Source: Echinococcus granulosus
Taxonomy: Eukaryota; Platyhelminthes; Cestoda; Cyclophyllidea; Taeniidae
Assembly (NCBI RefSeq): GCF_000524195.1
Contig: NW_020170382.1
Span: 266,768-330,767, forward strand
DNA length: 64,000 nt
Direction of reading: 5' to 3'
The translations under genes and the position numbers were made by a program. Shown piece by piece: positions 12,439-25,347 of the stretch (its first letter is position 1; every line of letters starts with the position of its first letter). The notes below the pieces were generated by a model, which was not told where the DNA came from, made no database searches, and saw only the letters and a list, made by a program, of their open reading frames with translations.

Positions 12439-15400
12439 ACTAACAAGGCGTCTCACTTCAACCTCTCGATACATTCCTCCACGGAAAAGGCGCCGCTCCC
12501 TCTTGCATTCCGTGTTGTGCGTGCACGCATTCCCTCTCCTCCATGTGCTCAGAATCAATTTCCGTCCATCTGTTAGCTGAGGCGCTGCGGCAGCGTGGGG
12601 GCGGCGTAGGGTCTCTCAAATACTGACCGGTGTCTCCCTCTCCCTCCTTGCCACACACAACTGCACTACTCTGGGCTGTGCTCTATTTGGATATAAACTA
12701 TGATTTACGTATTTTATACACGTATATACTACGGGACTTTTGCATTCTGTTTATCACCTCTCTCTCTCCCGTCTCTGCTAATGTGTTAGCGGGAATGCGC
12801 ATTTACTATTCCCTCCCCTCCCTTCTATTTTTCCAACGAAGAAGAAGAAGGTCCTCCTCCTTAGCATGGAATGCTCAGGGCACTAGGTAGAAGCACCTAA
12901 CTGCCGACCATATCAACAGGCATTTCAGCTGAGTCGACATCGTAACTATTTTTGACCATCAACTCTTTTGATAGCCGTGTGCGTGTTTTTAACTTGTTCT
13001 TAATGAACCTGTCAATAAGTCCGCCTCCCTCCCTCCTTCCCGCCCCCTCACCTGCCTGTATTGCTTTAGTGTGTAACATTCCTAAAGGCATCACCTCGTT
13101 AATGCCTCCTTCCTCGGTCGCTTTTATCTGGCCTTTTAAATAATTGTACTTGCTCCGCAATTAAATGTTACCATAAATCTAAAACTTAAGGCATTTAAGA
13201 CAAATCCGTTCGTTTTCGTAGGAGAATGTTGGGTGGCTCGATCTTCAGTAGCACTGGAGGAGTAGGCTCTATATGAGCGTTTAGGGCATAGGAGTTCGAC
13301 GTTTATCTGAGGTGGTGGCCTGCTGGCAGTATATCCGGGTGTCGTGTGTGGGACTGTTCTCTAACCATGGGAACGCGACGGAGAGGTCTTACCCCTCATG
13401 AATACGGGCACCTCCCAAATGCCTCTGCTCCTCCTGGTGGTGATAGCGGGTGGTCATTCACGCCCACTTTAGTTGAAGCTTGTGTGGCAATCTGTACGAG
13501 TGCCACCGGCGTGTCTCATGGACCTCTTGTCTCTAACTAGGATGCGCATCAAAATGTTTGACTACTGGCCTGAACTTCACCTTTGCTCACCGCTGACCAC
13601 TTCATAGCGCCGAGTTTCTTCAATACTGCAGAGGGCCTAGTGCGGTAACACTTAGATAATCCAAACACTGGAGCGTCGCGTTGTAGGGATGTTCAATTTA
13701 GCTTCTATAAAGGTTCAAATACCGGTAGTTGCAATGGAGGGCAGGCTGTGGTGTGTGCGAGACTGGTGTGGGATTAAATCAGCCCTGTGGTGATAGGATT
13801 TGCTGATCGAGGAGATGCGTCAGTACCCACCTCAACACCTCCCTTAATCACAATGAAAACGCTCTTGCAAATTATCTTCAATTTAGTAGGACATGATTTT
13901 CCACATTTCGAGCCCTTCACTGTCTGCTAACTGGATAATCGCTGGATAATTTACCCAAGTGTATTTGGCTAACAAGTGATCTCCAAACAAGCGAGTCACG
14001 CCATGATCTCAGTCATGCTCTGAGATCGTGATGTGATATCCCTATAATTACCAAAAAAAAGTTACAATGTGAACCATCTAAGTGGGATACTGAATGAGAG
14101 GAATTTGGGTCTGGAAAGTTAGCCTCGAATACATGTGAAATTACCGTCCTTTGGAAAGCACGCCAACCTTGAAGGGAGCTACAACAACCAGTTCCGAACA
14201 CTCCAAATATTGGATTTTGGTGTCAAGAAGTGATGAGGGCACGATGTTGACAGTTTAAGCCGGATGAAACTCATAAAATTCACGCTACTCCGATCACTCA
14301 GATGTTATCCACCAATCATCGTTCGGCATTTGGAATAAAGAGGTTGCTGTACACCTGTTTTCCCATAGAATTAAACCACCCTATGTTCAAGCTCTTGTTT
14401 CGCATTATTCGCTAGCCGTTTCAGTTCTTGAGATAGCTTAATATTTGTGATGCTGTTTAGTTGTATGGGTTTTCACTTCGCTTCGGATTTAGGTGAATGC
14501 AGCGTTAATTCTAGCCACCCTCCTCCTTCCCACCTTGGTACCATGACATGTTATGTGGAGCTACGACCTCTTCGAACCTACGCGGGGTGACACTAATTTG
14601 ATCGTGACTTAGGTCTGCAAGGGCACAGCTTCTCCGCCTCTTGGTAATCTGTGCGATCAAGGCGGCGAGCGAAGTGATACGATCAGCACCCCGAACATGA
14701 CTGCCACCCCCCTGCTGGGCGTGACTCATCGCAGGGGTAAGTGCGAAGACCAATCGATCGGCTTGTTCAGGTCACATCAATAGGATCCTGACGGGACCGC
14801 AATAAATCATGAAATGACTACCTTGCGTTGGCCTCTACTCCTTTAGTTGTTAGCTCACCGTCAGCCCGTTGCCATCAGATGGCAGTCAAGTTCTCTCTGC
14901 CCTAGCAAATACCCGCCATGGATCTCAAGTTACGGAGAGCGCTCTACTTCATCATGTTATGGTTATTAATTTATAACGCAAATTTAATCAGTGCTTGGAC
15001 AAACAGCACAGCAGATAGGGTTTGCCTTTTTAAGGTAGCCGAAGGCCTCAAAGATTTGCAACTTTTGGTAGATTGGTAGGGAGATCTACAAATGCGTGGT
15101 ATTGTTTCACTGGTCGGGATAGTGATCGTAGTAAGTTTTATTGTCTCCAAAAGCCTTTTAGTGATGATTACTTATTCTTGTAAGCGCACGTCACACAGCA
15201 ACGCTCTCCACTGATGCGATTTTTTAGCACGCGACTATCTATGAGGCTTTTAAGGGATAGGAAATGGGGGATGAACCTACTTTGGCTAATTAACTTTTTG
15301 TACAGAATCCTAACTGACCGACCGTTACACACACACTTATACAGTCTTAGCGCTTTTGATGGTGGATTGCCACTGAGTCATGGCCTGGGGCTTACTTGTA

Positions 15401-16148
15401 CTTGTCATGACTTCTGGCTCGAACTGCTGGACTGGACAGATGAGGTGAAGCGTTTGACCGGGTGCGTGTGAGCGTGTCAGCGTTCGAATTAGCTGGCTTG
15501 ACTCAGAGTAATAAATCAGTTCACAAAGGCTAGCCTTCAGATCTCGTCGCACGTTGATTCCCACTGACCGACAAGGCGGATCATTAGCATCTCAGTCAAT
15601 GATGGAAAAGGTCGCATTGTCTCAAGATATTGCTGAATTCTAGAGTGTTAATTCCACGTTTATTTAAGGACGCACCACAAATGGAATTATTGGTTTTCAC
15701 AGGGTAAAAAATGAGTGGAAATAAACTTCTAATTTTATCACTGGTGTTTATTTGACCGTCTGATGGATGGGGGGAGGGCAGGAGGTAAAAAGGAGTTGAA
15801 TTGCCTTCCCCAGTTGACGCACAGCGATACCTTGAAAGATTTCCATCGGACTTATTTTAGTTGAAATTCCGATGTCAAATATTTGAGATTAGTTGACTCG
15901 AATAAGTGTCCACCTCCTCTGATGAGGTACAGTAGTCAGTATTTGATCCGCCTTTTTGAGCTTCTTTGAATTGGGCCATCAGACAACGAACGCACCAATC
16001 TTGCACTGTCGCTCGCGCTCTCGTTCTACCTCTTCTCGTGTGGCTCGGACGGACGCATGCATACAAAACACACATCGGCCACTTCATGAGTCACTCGCAT
16101 GTGAACAAAGAACTCCCATGATTCATCACCCCAGTTCCTCCCTCTCCG

Positions 16149-16205
16149 TCGTCGTCGCAGACTTAGCAGCAGTAGCAGTGGCGGTGGCGGCGGCAGTGGT
16201 AATGG
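16149..16205. repeat. Interrupted trinucleotide repeat (GTC, then GCA/GCG type)
   Basis: The plus strand starts with GTCGTCGTCGC, then runs through imperfect GCA and GCG triplets with TGG interruptions. The open frames that cross it code for runs of Ala/Val or Pro/Leu, an artefact of the repeat rather than evidence of a gene. Confidence 0.7.
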
Positions 16206-17643
16206 TCGCAGAGAGAGGTGCCTTATACGCATCGGCAATACCAACATAAACAGTTGGGACGAAACAAAGAGAAGTACGTCTAGCTATTACCTCCTGCTTT
16301 AGAGGTTAGGTGGAAGACCGGAGTTCTTTAAATCGCATCACTAGAAGTATTGCAGATTTGAACAGAGAAGACGATCTAGCACAGAAGTCATCCCGGAACA
16401 TCAATAGTTGTGATCCTACAAAAAATCAACAAATCAAACTAACAGAAAGGCGTTTTTAGCTGGCTCAGGCTTCTTGATATTACAGAAATACACCTGCCCA
16501 CCTCGAGGTTACGTCAACGTGGCAGTTGGAGAAGTCACTGGAGAAACCATCGCCCTCCCTGTCGGAGTCTCAGGGGAAAATCGACTGCCTCAGTCCAGAC
16601 GCTTTATTGTTCCGTTTAAACTCTATTTTTCTACTTTGTTTTTATTTTCCAGTGCGATTTGTTTCCTTTCAAGTCCATGTTACGTATGTGATGGGCAGGT
16701 TCATATTGAGAGGATTAGGGGGAGGGGATCACATGTGTATGCCACCAGCAGATGGGACGACGCGGTACCAAAACCCAAATATGCAACAAATAAAAATTTC
16801 TCTAACCGGGATGCATTAATCTCCTAAGCCTTAATCTATAGCATGTTTGCGATCAGAGTTGCGTTAAAGCAACACCCCGGTGTTTTAACTTAATCCCTGT
16901 GTCACACATGCGTGACACGTGCTCTTCAATCGGACAATGGTGGTCGATCAACCTCTGAGGGTTTCAAAATTTATTCAATAGAATAAACAACATTTCCCAT
17001 TCAAGCTTCACTAAACCTCATGCGCGATTCGTGCTTAAGTGGCTACCAAGAGGGATCAGGCACATGTCAGCCGATGATGAATATCAAATAACGGGGGCGA
17101 CTGATTGTTTGCGTCGTCGCCGTCGTCTTTGCGAGAGGGGAGAGCGCCGGAGTGCGCGCGAGCAATGAATGAATGAGCGTCGTCAGGCCGTAACTGCGGT
17201 TACAAGCATCCACACACGTGCGTGTCATCCTCGTGCTCCTCCTTCCGGGGCGTGAGGACACGCTCGATAATTCTAGCCCCAACATCCTGACTCTCGCGAC
17301 ATGACTCATCTCCGCTCCCTCTCTCGCCCTCTACCCCAGGTCCCTCTCTCATTCCATCTGCAACGCAAGCTAAAATCTAGACGGTACGTCCTCTTCCGCG
17401 CATCTCGAATCTCGTGCGTTAACATCTACACTTGAACAGTGTTGTGTTGACGAGAGTCCAGTACTTGGCGCTTTGGCCAATCTTTTATTCTACTTATGGT
17501 GTTCAAACAGTCTTGTGTCGTTAAAAGAACTGCAAGAAGTTTTAGGAAAGAAAATAGCAAAAAAACATGATTCATTGCAATGTTCAGTCAATCGCTCAAC
17601 CAAAATTTCTACTAATGCTCTCAACTTTTGTTACCAAGGTCTC

Positions 17644-17658
17644 GGGGGGGGGGGGGGG
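17644..17658 (+). repeat. Homopolymer run of 15 G
   Basis: Fifteen consecutive G residues are followed by AGG. Such runs are rare in an AT-leaning genome, can form G-quadruplex-like structures and are prone to length error in sequencing, so the exact count should not be trusted. Confidence 0.85.
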
Positions 17659-20154
17659 AGGATTGACCACCATAGCCCAGAGGCTCTCCTGTTTTCTAGT
17701 GTGAGAACAAGACCCAGTAACTTTTCTGATCAATACGACTGCTGACTCCAGAACTCCACAAATCTGGGGTTGTCCTCAGCTCAAAGACGCCTTACATCCC
17801 AACCGAACCAGATGATATAACTGGGTATCGTGGACCGACAAAAGATGCGTGTCATAGACACGTAATGCCGGATCAAGTCGCAGCGTCTCATATATGTGAC
17901 GCTGGTTACAAGCTATGGTCATTTTACTTAATGGATCTGGGTTAAATTTTAGACTTTAGTAGCCATTTCGACAATTCCAAGCTTGGAATTCTTTGCATGG
18001 ATTTACAAATTCACAAGCTTACATCAAAATTTTACAGATTTAATTAAATTTGTGACCCCATTTGTTCTTTGTGACGAACAATATTAATCCCCACCAAACC
18101 TCGATTTGCAGTTTCATTTTCCGAATCCCATTTCCTTTGAATTCGTTCGATCAAAATCGCCTTCCAACGTCTTTTGATCGCCTTCCAGGGTCATGCTTTG
18201 CAATGGTCGTACCCATATGGTCAGATTCATCGCAGAAGTAATTCCGATTTCCATAGAAATAATTTTTATGATTCCGTGAGTTCTAGGCTTGTCTACAATT
18301 GTTTAAAGCAGCTTCAGAGCTGTAACTGTAAATAAGACGTTCTTTATCGTCATTCCTACTCAAGATTATCAATGCTTAACGTTGGAGAGGATTCCAAACC
18401 GACAGCGGTATCACCTGACTCGACTCATTTTTCTCCATTACCGGTTTATTCCGTTATTTTTGAAGACATCAGCAGCCAGGATGACTGCTACTCTTAATTT
18501 AATTCAATTTGAATACAACGACATTCTCTTCATTCTTTTGCTATTGGTTTAAGACGAGTTGCTACCGTAGTTATGACAATGGAGGAGTCAGCTGCAATCA
18601 GTGATTTCAATCTATCCACTCTTTTTCCCCTACCACGGTATAGACTACTGCTTCATCTCTAAAACGCCATTTTATTCCTCACTCCACTTTTGTGCTTGGA
18701 GTGAAATTAACAACTATTAGTCTTTTTTTAGTCAGCGAATGATTCTTCATTGATAGTAGTAGGACGGGGGTGACAATTGGCAATTTGTGAAAGTCTTGCC
18801 TTTTCACGCACCTTCATTAACTTGGTTCTCCAACAATACCATGCGTGTTTTAGGGGATGAATTTCCAGCTTTATGGCCGAATTCGAAAACTATGTAGCAT
18901 TGAAATGGTCTAAGCAATTGCTCAGGCATCGGACACTGGGCACGCTCCGTCACATAAATTATATGGTACGCTATAATTTGTTTGTAGACGTTTTCCAAGG
19001 ATGCCAGAGAGAAGGGTTAGGGTGGGAAGTTAAGCAATACCTCGTGATCTCCAACTATGAGCTAGGTGGTTATCCCACTCAGTATAGTGCATCTCCTATA
19101 AAAATGGTTAGGTAAGGGCGAGTGAACCTTCTTAAATCTAGATAAGAATGGGATTTATATCCTCCCTCTTTAAGCTAAATCTAAATCTGAAGTCCTACTA
19201 ATGAAAACAGACCTGGAATTAGATTGTACTTCAGGGAGGAACCTCCGTATTATAGGCTGTCCAGTACCTTTGAGCACTTTTGGCGTGATAAAAAATACAT
19301 TCAGCACCATCTCTTGGATAAAGAAAAATTGACCTTTGTACCGGAGTACGGAAATGATTAAGCCTGTCTTTGCACCCTCTCGCGCAGGCATGAGCAAATA
19401 CGAAGCTCCGACAAGGAGGCCGGTTACTAGATGTTAGCAAACCGAGCACAAGGGGAGTTTGGTTTATAATGCGCTAGAGATAAAAGGCATTTAGAGAATC
19501 TACGGCATTAGGGCAAAGGCCTGTTCATTCTGGCAGATAATCTTATCTTCAAAGCATAACTGACCCACACTTGGGGCCAGCGGAATGCCAGGGAAGGTTT
19601 TAAACAAAAATATTTTAGACCTATCAAGGATGCTAAGAAATCGAAGTAGGAACACGCAAATTCCGTTTGGTTTAGGTTACACAAAAATTTGTCAATGAGC
19701 TAAGTAATCAAACAGGAGTAAACGTAATGAGGAAATGAGATATTAGCCTTTCTCTCCATCCAATTGGCAAATTCAATGAGTTCCAACCCATGGGATTGGT
19801 CTTAAAATGGGCTAAGTAAGATCCACTTACCTTGCCAAAACCAAACCCAAACTGGCATTTGGGCGTGCCTTGGAGAGGAGAGGGAGCGAGAGAGAAAGAT
19901 TCAAGTCACAACAGGGTTGTCATGGCATTCTCTAATGATAACGCTGTACCTGCACATGTTGCCTTGATTACAATCTCTCGTTCTCCTTTCGTTCATCTCT
20001 GCTCCCCCTACCCTCCCCTCCCCTCCACTCCTCTACCTCACCCACCAGTCCCGCCACCTTCCCAATTAAACGCCAACAGCAGTGCACAATGCTGGGCCTG
20101 TGAGATGTGAGGGGGGTGGGATAGATAGAGTGGAGGCGAATTGTCCCTACCCGC

Positions 20155-20330
20155 ACATACACACGGGCAACGCCCCACAATATCTCGTGAATGCGTGCGC
20201 ACGTCCACCCGCTGCATGCGTACGACGAGTGCATGCGCACACGCACACAGGCAGGTGCGCACTGCGTTCAGGGTTCTCGTTCGCCTTGGCTTTGTCTAAC
20301 ATCAACAGCCACACACACACATGCACGTAT
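20155..20330. repeat. CA/CG-rich alternating purine-pyrimidine stretch
   Basis: Repeated short ACACAC, GCGCAC and TGCATGCG blocks give long alternating purine-pyrimidine runs, the type of sequence that can adopt left-handed Z-DNA under supercoiling. It is a degenerate microsatellite, not a clean tandem array. Overlapping open frames on both strands are products of the low complexity. Confidence 0.6.
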
Positions 20331-22149
20331 CAAGCTCTCCCCACTAGCATTGCCTTGCCCAGCCCGGCCTAACCTCGCATCGCCTCTCCTCCTACTCTTG
20401 CTCCCGAATTCGCAATATTATAGCGTGCCGTTTGGGCGTGTGCGCTTGGGGTGACGCCCCTCCAGCCTGAGCGGGAGTTGTTTCGACGCGGAGGCTGATC
20501 AATATGGCGGAAATGCAGTGGTGCGAGATCTTCGTATTCTTACCCTCCAAACGATCTAGCCGCGGGAGCGGACGGACTGCTTCTCCCATGAGCGCAAAAT
20601 CAGTAGAGCGATGAGCTTCCCTTCTGTAAAATCCGGCATGACTCCTCTGTTAACCTTAGCTTAAACCACTTCGCAAAGTGCGACAGGTGAACGAGGAACT
20701 ATGGCCATATGGAGTCTGTATGCTTAGCAAGCCGACATTATCCGCCACTTTACTTGTTCATTGCAGTAGCGCCATTGGCTAGTTTATAGCATGTCTCTCC
20801 AGTTTGGGAAAGCTCAAACCGATTACGTGTGGTAATGCTGATGTCTGGACGGAAACTCATGACCTAAAGTGGGCTGCTTTTACCAAGCAATGACAACAGG
20901 AGGGGATTAAAAGGTCCTATTTTAGTTAAGTAAACTAGTGGCTGGCCAGCTGATATGCGTAGAGAAAACCCAAAACAATTTTGCATTTAAACTTGGTGCG
21001 CAGTGTCAGCGTTGATTTCAAAAGTACCATGATCACACACCGATTGATAACCATTGTGACGGCGTTGGCCCAGGCAATCAAATGCTAAATCTGTCGAAGA
21101 AGACTTGAACCATTTCCAAGCCACCTTCCTCGAGCCTGATCAGGAAATTTTTGCTATCAAGACTTTGACGTGTCTACACGCGATTTGAACAGGCCGTAAA
21201 ATGACCGAAGAATCATCGCGTCAGGATGACAAACGCGCAAGTGTGAAAAACAAACACGATAACATCAGCGAGTGAATACACTCCAATTTGACGACGCGCC
21301 GCACTCACCACACTACCGGCTCCGTACGCGCTACTACAATTGCGATGAAAACCTTCCCCATCAGTGGAAACAATTTTGTGCGATGATTTATCAATAGGTG
21401 ATGGATGAAAATGCGACACATTCCTATCACGAAATCATGCTAGGACCATCCATTACGGTTGCAGCGAAAAACACGGTAATTCCTTCCATCGGAACTTGGT
21501 TGCGACAAAAGCGTCCACCAGAACGTCTACTTGCCATTTAAAAGTAGCACAGGAAGCCGCAGCATTTTCTCCGAAATTCAGATTCGCGCGTCCGAAGACC
21601 AAAGGCGGTAGTTGCAACTGATATGCCACATTCTGTGCATTTGGACCGAATTGAGCCGCTTAGGCGACCCTAAGATGGTACTGTAAGCTGGCTAGTTCAA
21701 TAAACGACGACGACAGATCAAATTAAACATAGTTACTCAAGGCACCAAGTAACAGCAGCCGGAAAATGGTAATTATGCTAGTTAGTGAAAAGCCTTAACG
21801 ACAAAGTCTCAAACTCAAAAGAGAGCAGCCCCAACCGAAGCAAAAAGAGCCACAGCACTCAAATCGCTTATTATTAAAACCAACAACATAGTTGCAGAAA
21901 AATGGGAGTTCAACGATACCTTAAAAGCGCACTGCGTTAATCTAAAAAGTAAACACCAAGAGTGACGACTTTGACAAGATGGGAAAAACACCAAAAACAA
22001 ATCGAATAAAGACAACCGTTTGACCATAAACAAACCTGATTTACATTCCCGCCTTCAAATCAAAGCGCGCAATGTTACATTAGGGAGAATTCCGTGCATG
22101 ATGAACAGGGGAATTAAGCAACAGAATAAAAATACAATTTACTCACCAC

Positions 22150-24258
22150 GTCATCAATCTTTAAAATGCTGCGAACCGTTTCCGTCGCCAAAGTGACAGC
22201 ACTATAGGTGACCTGAAGAGGCTGAAGGACGTTCTCCGCCATCATGTCACTGACAAAACCCTAAAGTGACACAATCGAGTAAGAATAAAGCTTAGAATGG
22301 ACGACAGATAGTCAAAACAACACGATCCACACCTTGCGAACGTTGATGCCACAGTTGACCTCTCCATTCGAGTGGCGCGCCCTAAGTTCAGTAACTGTCT
22401 GGATGGGATTGAGGCCGGCATTTTCCGCAAGGGTGTAAGGAATCACCTCCATGGCGTCGGAAAACGCCCTCAAACAATACTGCTCCAAGCCGGTAGTCTG
22501 GTTTGCTAAATGTGCTAACTTCTGGGAAATTTCAATCTCGGGGGCCCCACCACCAGCAATCAGGGCCCTGTAAAAAAGAAAAGGTCAGTATACGTGAAAG
22601 TGACCTGATGAACAACGCGTGATTGACTAGGAAGGCGAGACCTACCGACGCTTGACAAGGCAACGAATGACACAAAGAGCATCGTGGAGAGACCTGTCAG
22701 CCTCTTCTAAGACCAATTTGTTGGATCCTCTGAGGAGGACAGAGACGGTGCGACCCTTGTTTTGAATGCCAGTGACCTTAACGATCTTAGATCCACCACT
22801 TTCAATTTCCTCGACAAGATCCGCTTTGCCTAGCACTTCAGGAGTGAGATGGTCTACACTAGCAGCCGGCACACAGTTCAGAGTCTTACAGATAAACTCA
22901 ACTTCATCACGTTCAACATCCTTCACAACCATGATTTTAAGTTTGCCGAAGTAGTGCAGAGCAAGATCGTTGACAGCGTCACGAAGAATGCTCTTTTGTA
23001 CGAGAATCACGTTGGCACCGGATTTCTTGACAGCCTTCACAATGTTGAGAATGTATTGCCGCTCTTCCTTCATGATGCGATCCATTTGTGTGTAGTCAGT
23101 GACGACCACATTATTCTCCATATCAGTTTTGGGCGGAGATATGCAAAATTGCACCAGGGCAATCTTAGCCTTTTCAACTCGATGAACACCACAACCGGAT
23201 TCAACCTTTTGGTTCAGCAGAAGACCGTCAATAAGTTGGGCATCCTCGATGGTTCCGCTAAAGAAAAAATGAGCGTTATAGGACAAGTTTAAACAGAATA
23301 AATGGGGAAATACAGAATAAGTTTGAAACGACCTACCCGAGTTTCTTTACGATTCTTATATCACTAAGGCTGACTGATTCAGGGTCATTCGAGTCGGTAA
23401 CAGCCAAAACAGAATCGACAGCAATCGGAGAGAGGATGCTAGAGTACTGCGACACGACTTTAGAATTTAACGAGGTGGAGGCGATTTTAAGCAGTACATC
23501 TTTGTTAGCAAGATCGATTGGTTGGGACATCGCAGAAATAATCTCACATGCCTTTGAAGCTGCTAACTGAAATGCCTCGGAGATTACGGTCGGGTGAAGT
23601 CCCTTGTTTAACAACTTGGCGCTTGCATCAAGAAGACTTCCGGCGAGAACGACAACAGAAGTTGTTCCATCGCCAGCCTCAATGTCCTGTGCCTTAGAAA
23701 GCTCCACAAGCTAGAAGCATATGTGATAATAAAAAGGAGAAAAGTACCATTTTTGCGGCTGGATGAAGAAGCTTCATTTGCTTGAGAATGGTTGCACCGT
23801 CATTCGTTATTGTAACATCACCTTTGGGTTCTAGAATCTAGAAGAAGATACACGGGATCAGTAGTAAAGATTAATTCTAATAAATACGGAGTATTTATGG
23901 GAACTCGATGCCCATCTAAAACGCGAATTTTTAACGAATTTTTAACTAACAAAAGCTTTTCTGAACCCAAAAGTAGTGACCCAGAGGATTATATACCTCA
24001 CCTGAGAGTAATACAGTGAATGTGCAAAAAGCATAGAACTAACCATTTTATCCATGCCTCTAGGACCCAGACTTGTACGAATAGCATCGGCAACAGCTAT
24101 GTAGGAAATAACCACAAAAGTGCACAAATACCCTTAGCAGCAACAATATTGCTGTCACGAATAGCTTGAGGCTTGCTTTTATCAGCAAATTCCTGACTTT
24201 TCTTTGGAGCTGTCGTCGGCATACTCGCGTGCGTCACTTTTAAGGAGGGCGCTGACAT
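22150..24258 (-). CDS. CCT4: T-complex protein 1 subunit delta (CCT4), cytosolic chaperonin
   Basis: This is the delta subunit of the TRiC/CCT ring that folds actin, tubulin and other cytosolic proteins using ATP. Exons on the minus strand: 24132-24258 (ATG at 24258, [16 protein letters not shown], ending SNIVAAK); 24044-24096 ([18 protein letters not shown], nucleotide-binding P-loop-like motif); about 23748-23833 ([16 protein letters not shown]); about 23333-23710 ([19 protein letters not shown], the GDGTT ATPase motif); about 22645-23258 (apical domain, with [20 protein letters not shown] and [15 protein letters not shown], strongly delta-type); about 22327-22567 ([10 protein letters not shown] and [18 protein letters not shown]); 22150-22262 ([16 protein letters not shown]). 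The last few residues after the donor at 22149 should lie in a short exon I could not locate. Motifs are complete and the gene looks functional. The intron 23711-23747 is 37 bp. Confidence 0.97.
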
Positions 24259-24969
24259 ATCTTCAGAAATCGAGCCCTTACTGCTAAGCCAGCTGTGCAA
24301 AGTAAAACAAAAATTACGGTGTATTAAATTCACCTGAAAAGGGAAGATGAATGTTCAGTACTGTATATACACTGTCAATGGAAAGTAGGGTGCTGTTGTC
24401 CTGCAATGCACATTCGGGCGAAATGCCTTATATTAATGGTATTTACTTAATAATAAACAATTTAGTAACATTTCTAGAGCCTACACATTTTTATCTCAAT
24501 ACAGTATAAAACATCCGGGAAAACTAATGGAAGCGATTAGTATTAGAAGGGCAAGTTGGTTCACAGCGATGCTTTCACGAATGTCCAGTTGTCCAGACTC
24601 TTATATCGGCCTCTAGTCCCCTAAACAAATATTTCCATCAACCTAAAAATTTATTGTCCTCGAAATAGTAATTGCTGAAGTATCAGTTTAAAATACCTTT
24701 AAGACTGAGCGACAAAACATTCATTTAAGACAATGCTGGACTGAATTATCGCGCCAGCAGTGGTAAAGTTGTTGAATGGCATCGCTGTCTATAAGTAGGT
24801 GCCTTAAAAACCCATTACCTCAAAAGTGTTAGTTTGCTAAACTTCAAGTATTTGAATTAACGACACCGAATGCTAACCACTACCAAGGAGGTAAGCCGCG
24901 AAACACTAGCCCAACCTACTCCTCCCCTCCTTAATACATTAATATTCACATTTCACTACCTCAACTCAC
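24259..24969. other. Upstream region of CCT4, no gene seen
   Basis: This AT-rich stretch has no open frame of interest. It should contain the CCT4 promoter on the minus strand, but no specific element was recognised. Confidence 0.4.
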
Positions 24970-25087
24970 GGTTGCTGCTTTTCATACTCCCCCAGAGCGA
25001 TGTGAGCACTGGTTTGGAAGTACATATCGGCGGCCTGCAATGATGCGCTGCTGTAAACATCCTCACCAAACGCTTCTAAAGAAGTCT
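24970..25087 (-). other. Orphan coding exon candidate (118 bp)
   Basis: On the minus strand an acceptor (pyrimidines, then TTTTAG) at 25088-25089 and a consensus donor GTGAGT at 24964-24969 bound a 118-bp open segment. It reads TSLEAFGEDVYSSASLQ, then an AADMYFQTSAHIALGEYEK helix-like stretch resembling a TPR or alpha-solenoid helix pair. Both splice signals and the peptide look real. I found no partner exon between CCT4 and CHID1 and do not recognise the protein. It may be a remnant, part of a gene with very long introns, or chance. Confidence 0.35.
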
Positions 25088-25347
25088 CTAAAATGGTATA
25101 AGTACCGAGCCAACACGGACCTGAACCCCACTAAAGTACGGCACAGCAGAACAAAATCAAAATCCACCTTAGTATTGAAAAACACGAGCACCTTTTAAGC
25201 GGAAAACACCCGACACCCATGGATGCCGAAAAAAGAGGACTTCCGGGGAGTAAGCGCACGAGCACAGTAGCAGCCTAATAATTTGCATTATAGAGGAGAA
25301 GAGAGGAATGATGTGTGAAAAATGCAATAAAGTAAAAAAAAAATGGA

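Larger units (their letters stand above)
12439..22149. other. 9.7-kb region without a recognisable gene
   Basis: I looked at open frames on both strands. None exceeds about 120 codons, they overlap in conflicting frames, and none matches a known family. The first 700 bases may be the 3' UTR of the Myb/SANT gene and contain pyrimidine-rich runs (about 13018-13050). Elsewhere there are triplet repeats near 16150, a 15-G run at 17644, short palindromes near 16890, 17880 and 17973, and an alternating purine-pyrimidine stretch at 20155-20330. GC-rich islands (17.1-17.4 and 19.95-20.5 kb) could be promoters of unseen non-coding RNAs or remote regulatory DNA. Non-coding genes or very short exons could have escaped me. 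Confidence 0.5.

Noticed and set aside
12700..13160. Open frames in pyrimidine-rich sequence after the Myb/SANT gene
   Set aside because: Low-complexity CT-rich sequence, probably 3' untranslated region.
14560..14660. B-box-like sequence suggesting a tRNA gene on the minus strand
   Set aside because: There is no matching A-box at the right distance and no clover-leaf pairing.
16149..16249. Ala/Val-rich open frame over the triplet repeat
   Set aside because: The apparent protein is only the translation of the repeat.
16474..16827. Overlapping plus-strand open frames of 117 and 97 codons
   Set aside because: Two frames are open over the same bases, composition looks random, and no domain is present.
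19832..20454. Cluster of open frames on both strands
   Set aside because: They arise from CA/CG-rich low-complexity sequence with few stop codons, and up to three frames overlap.
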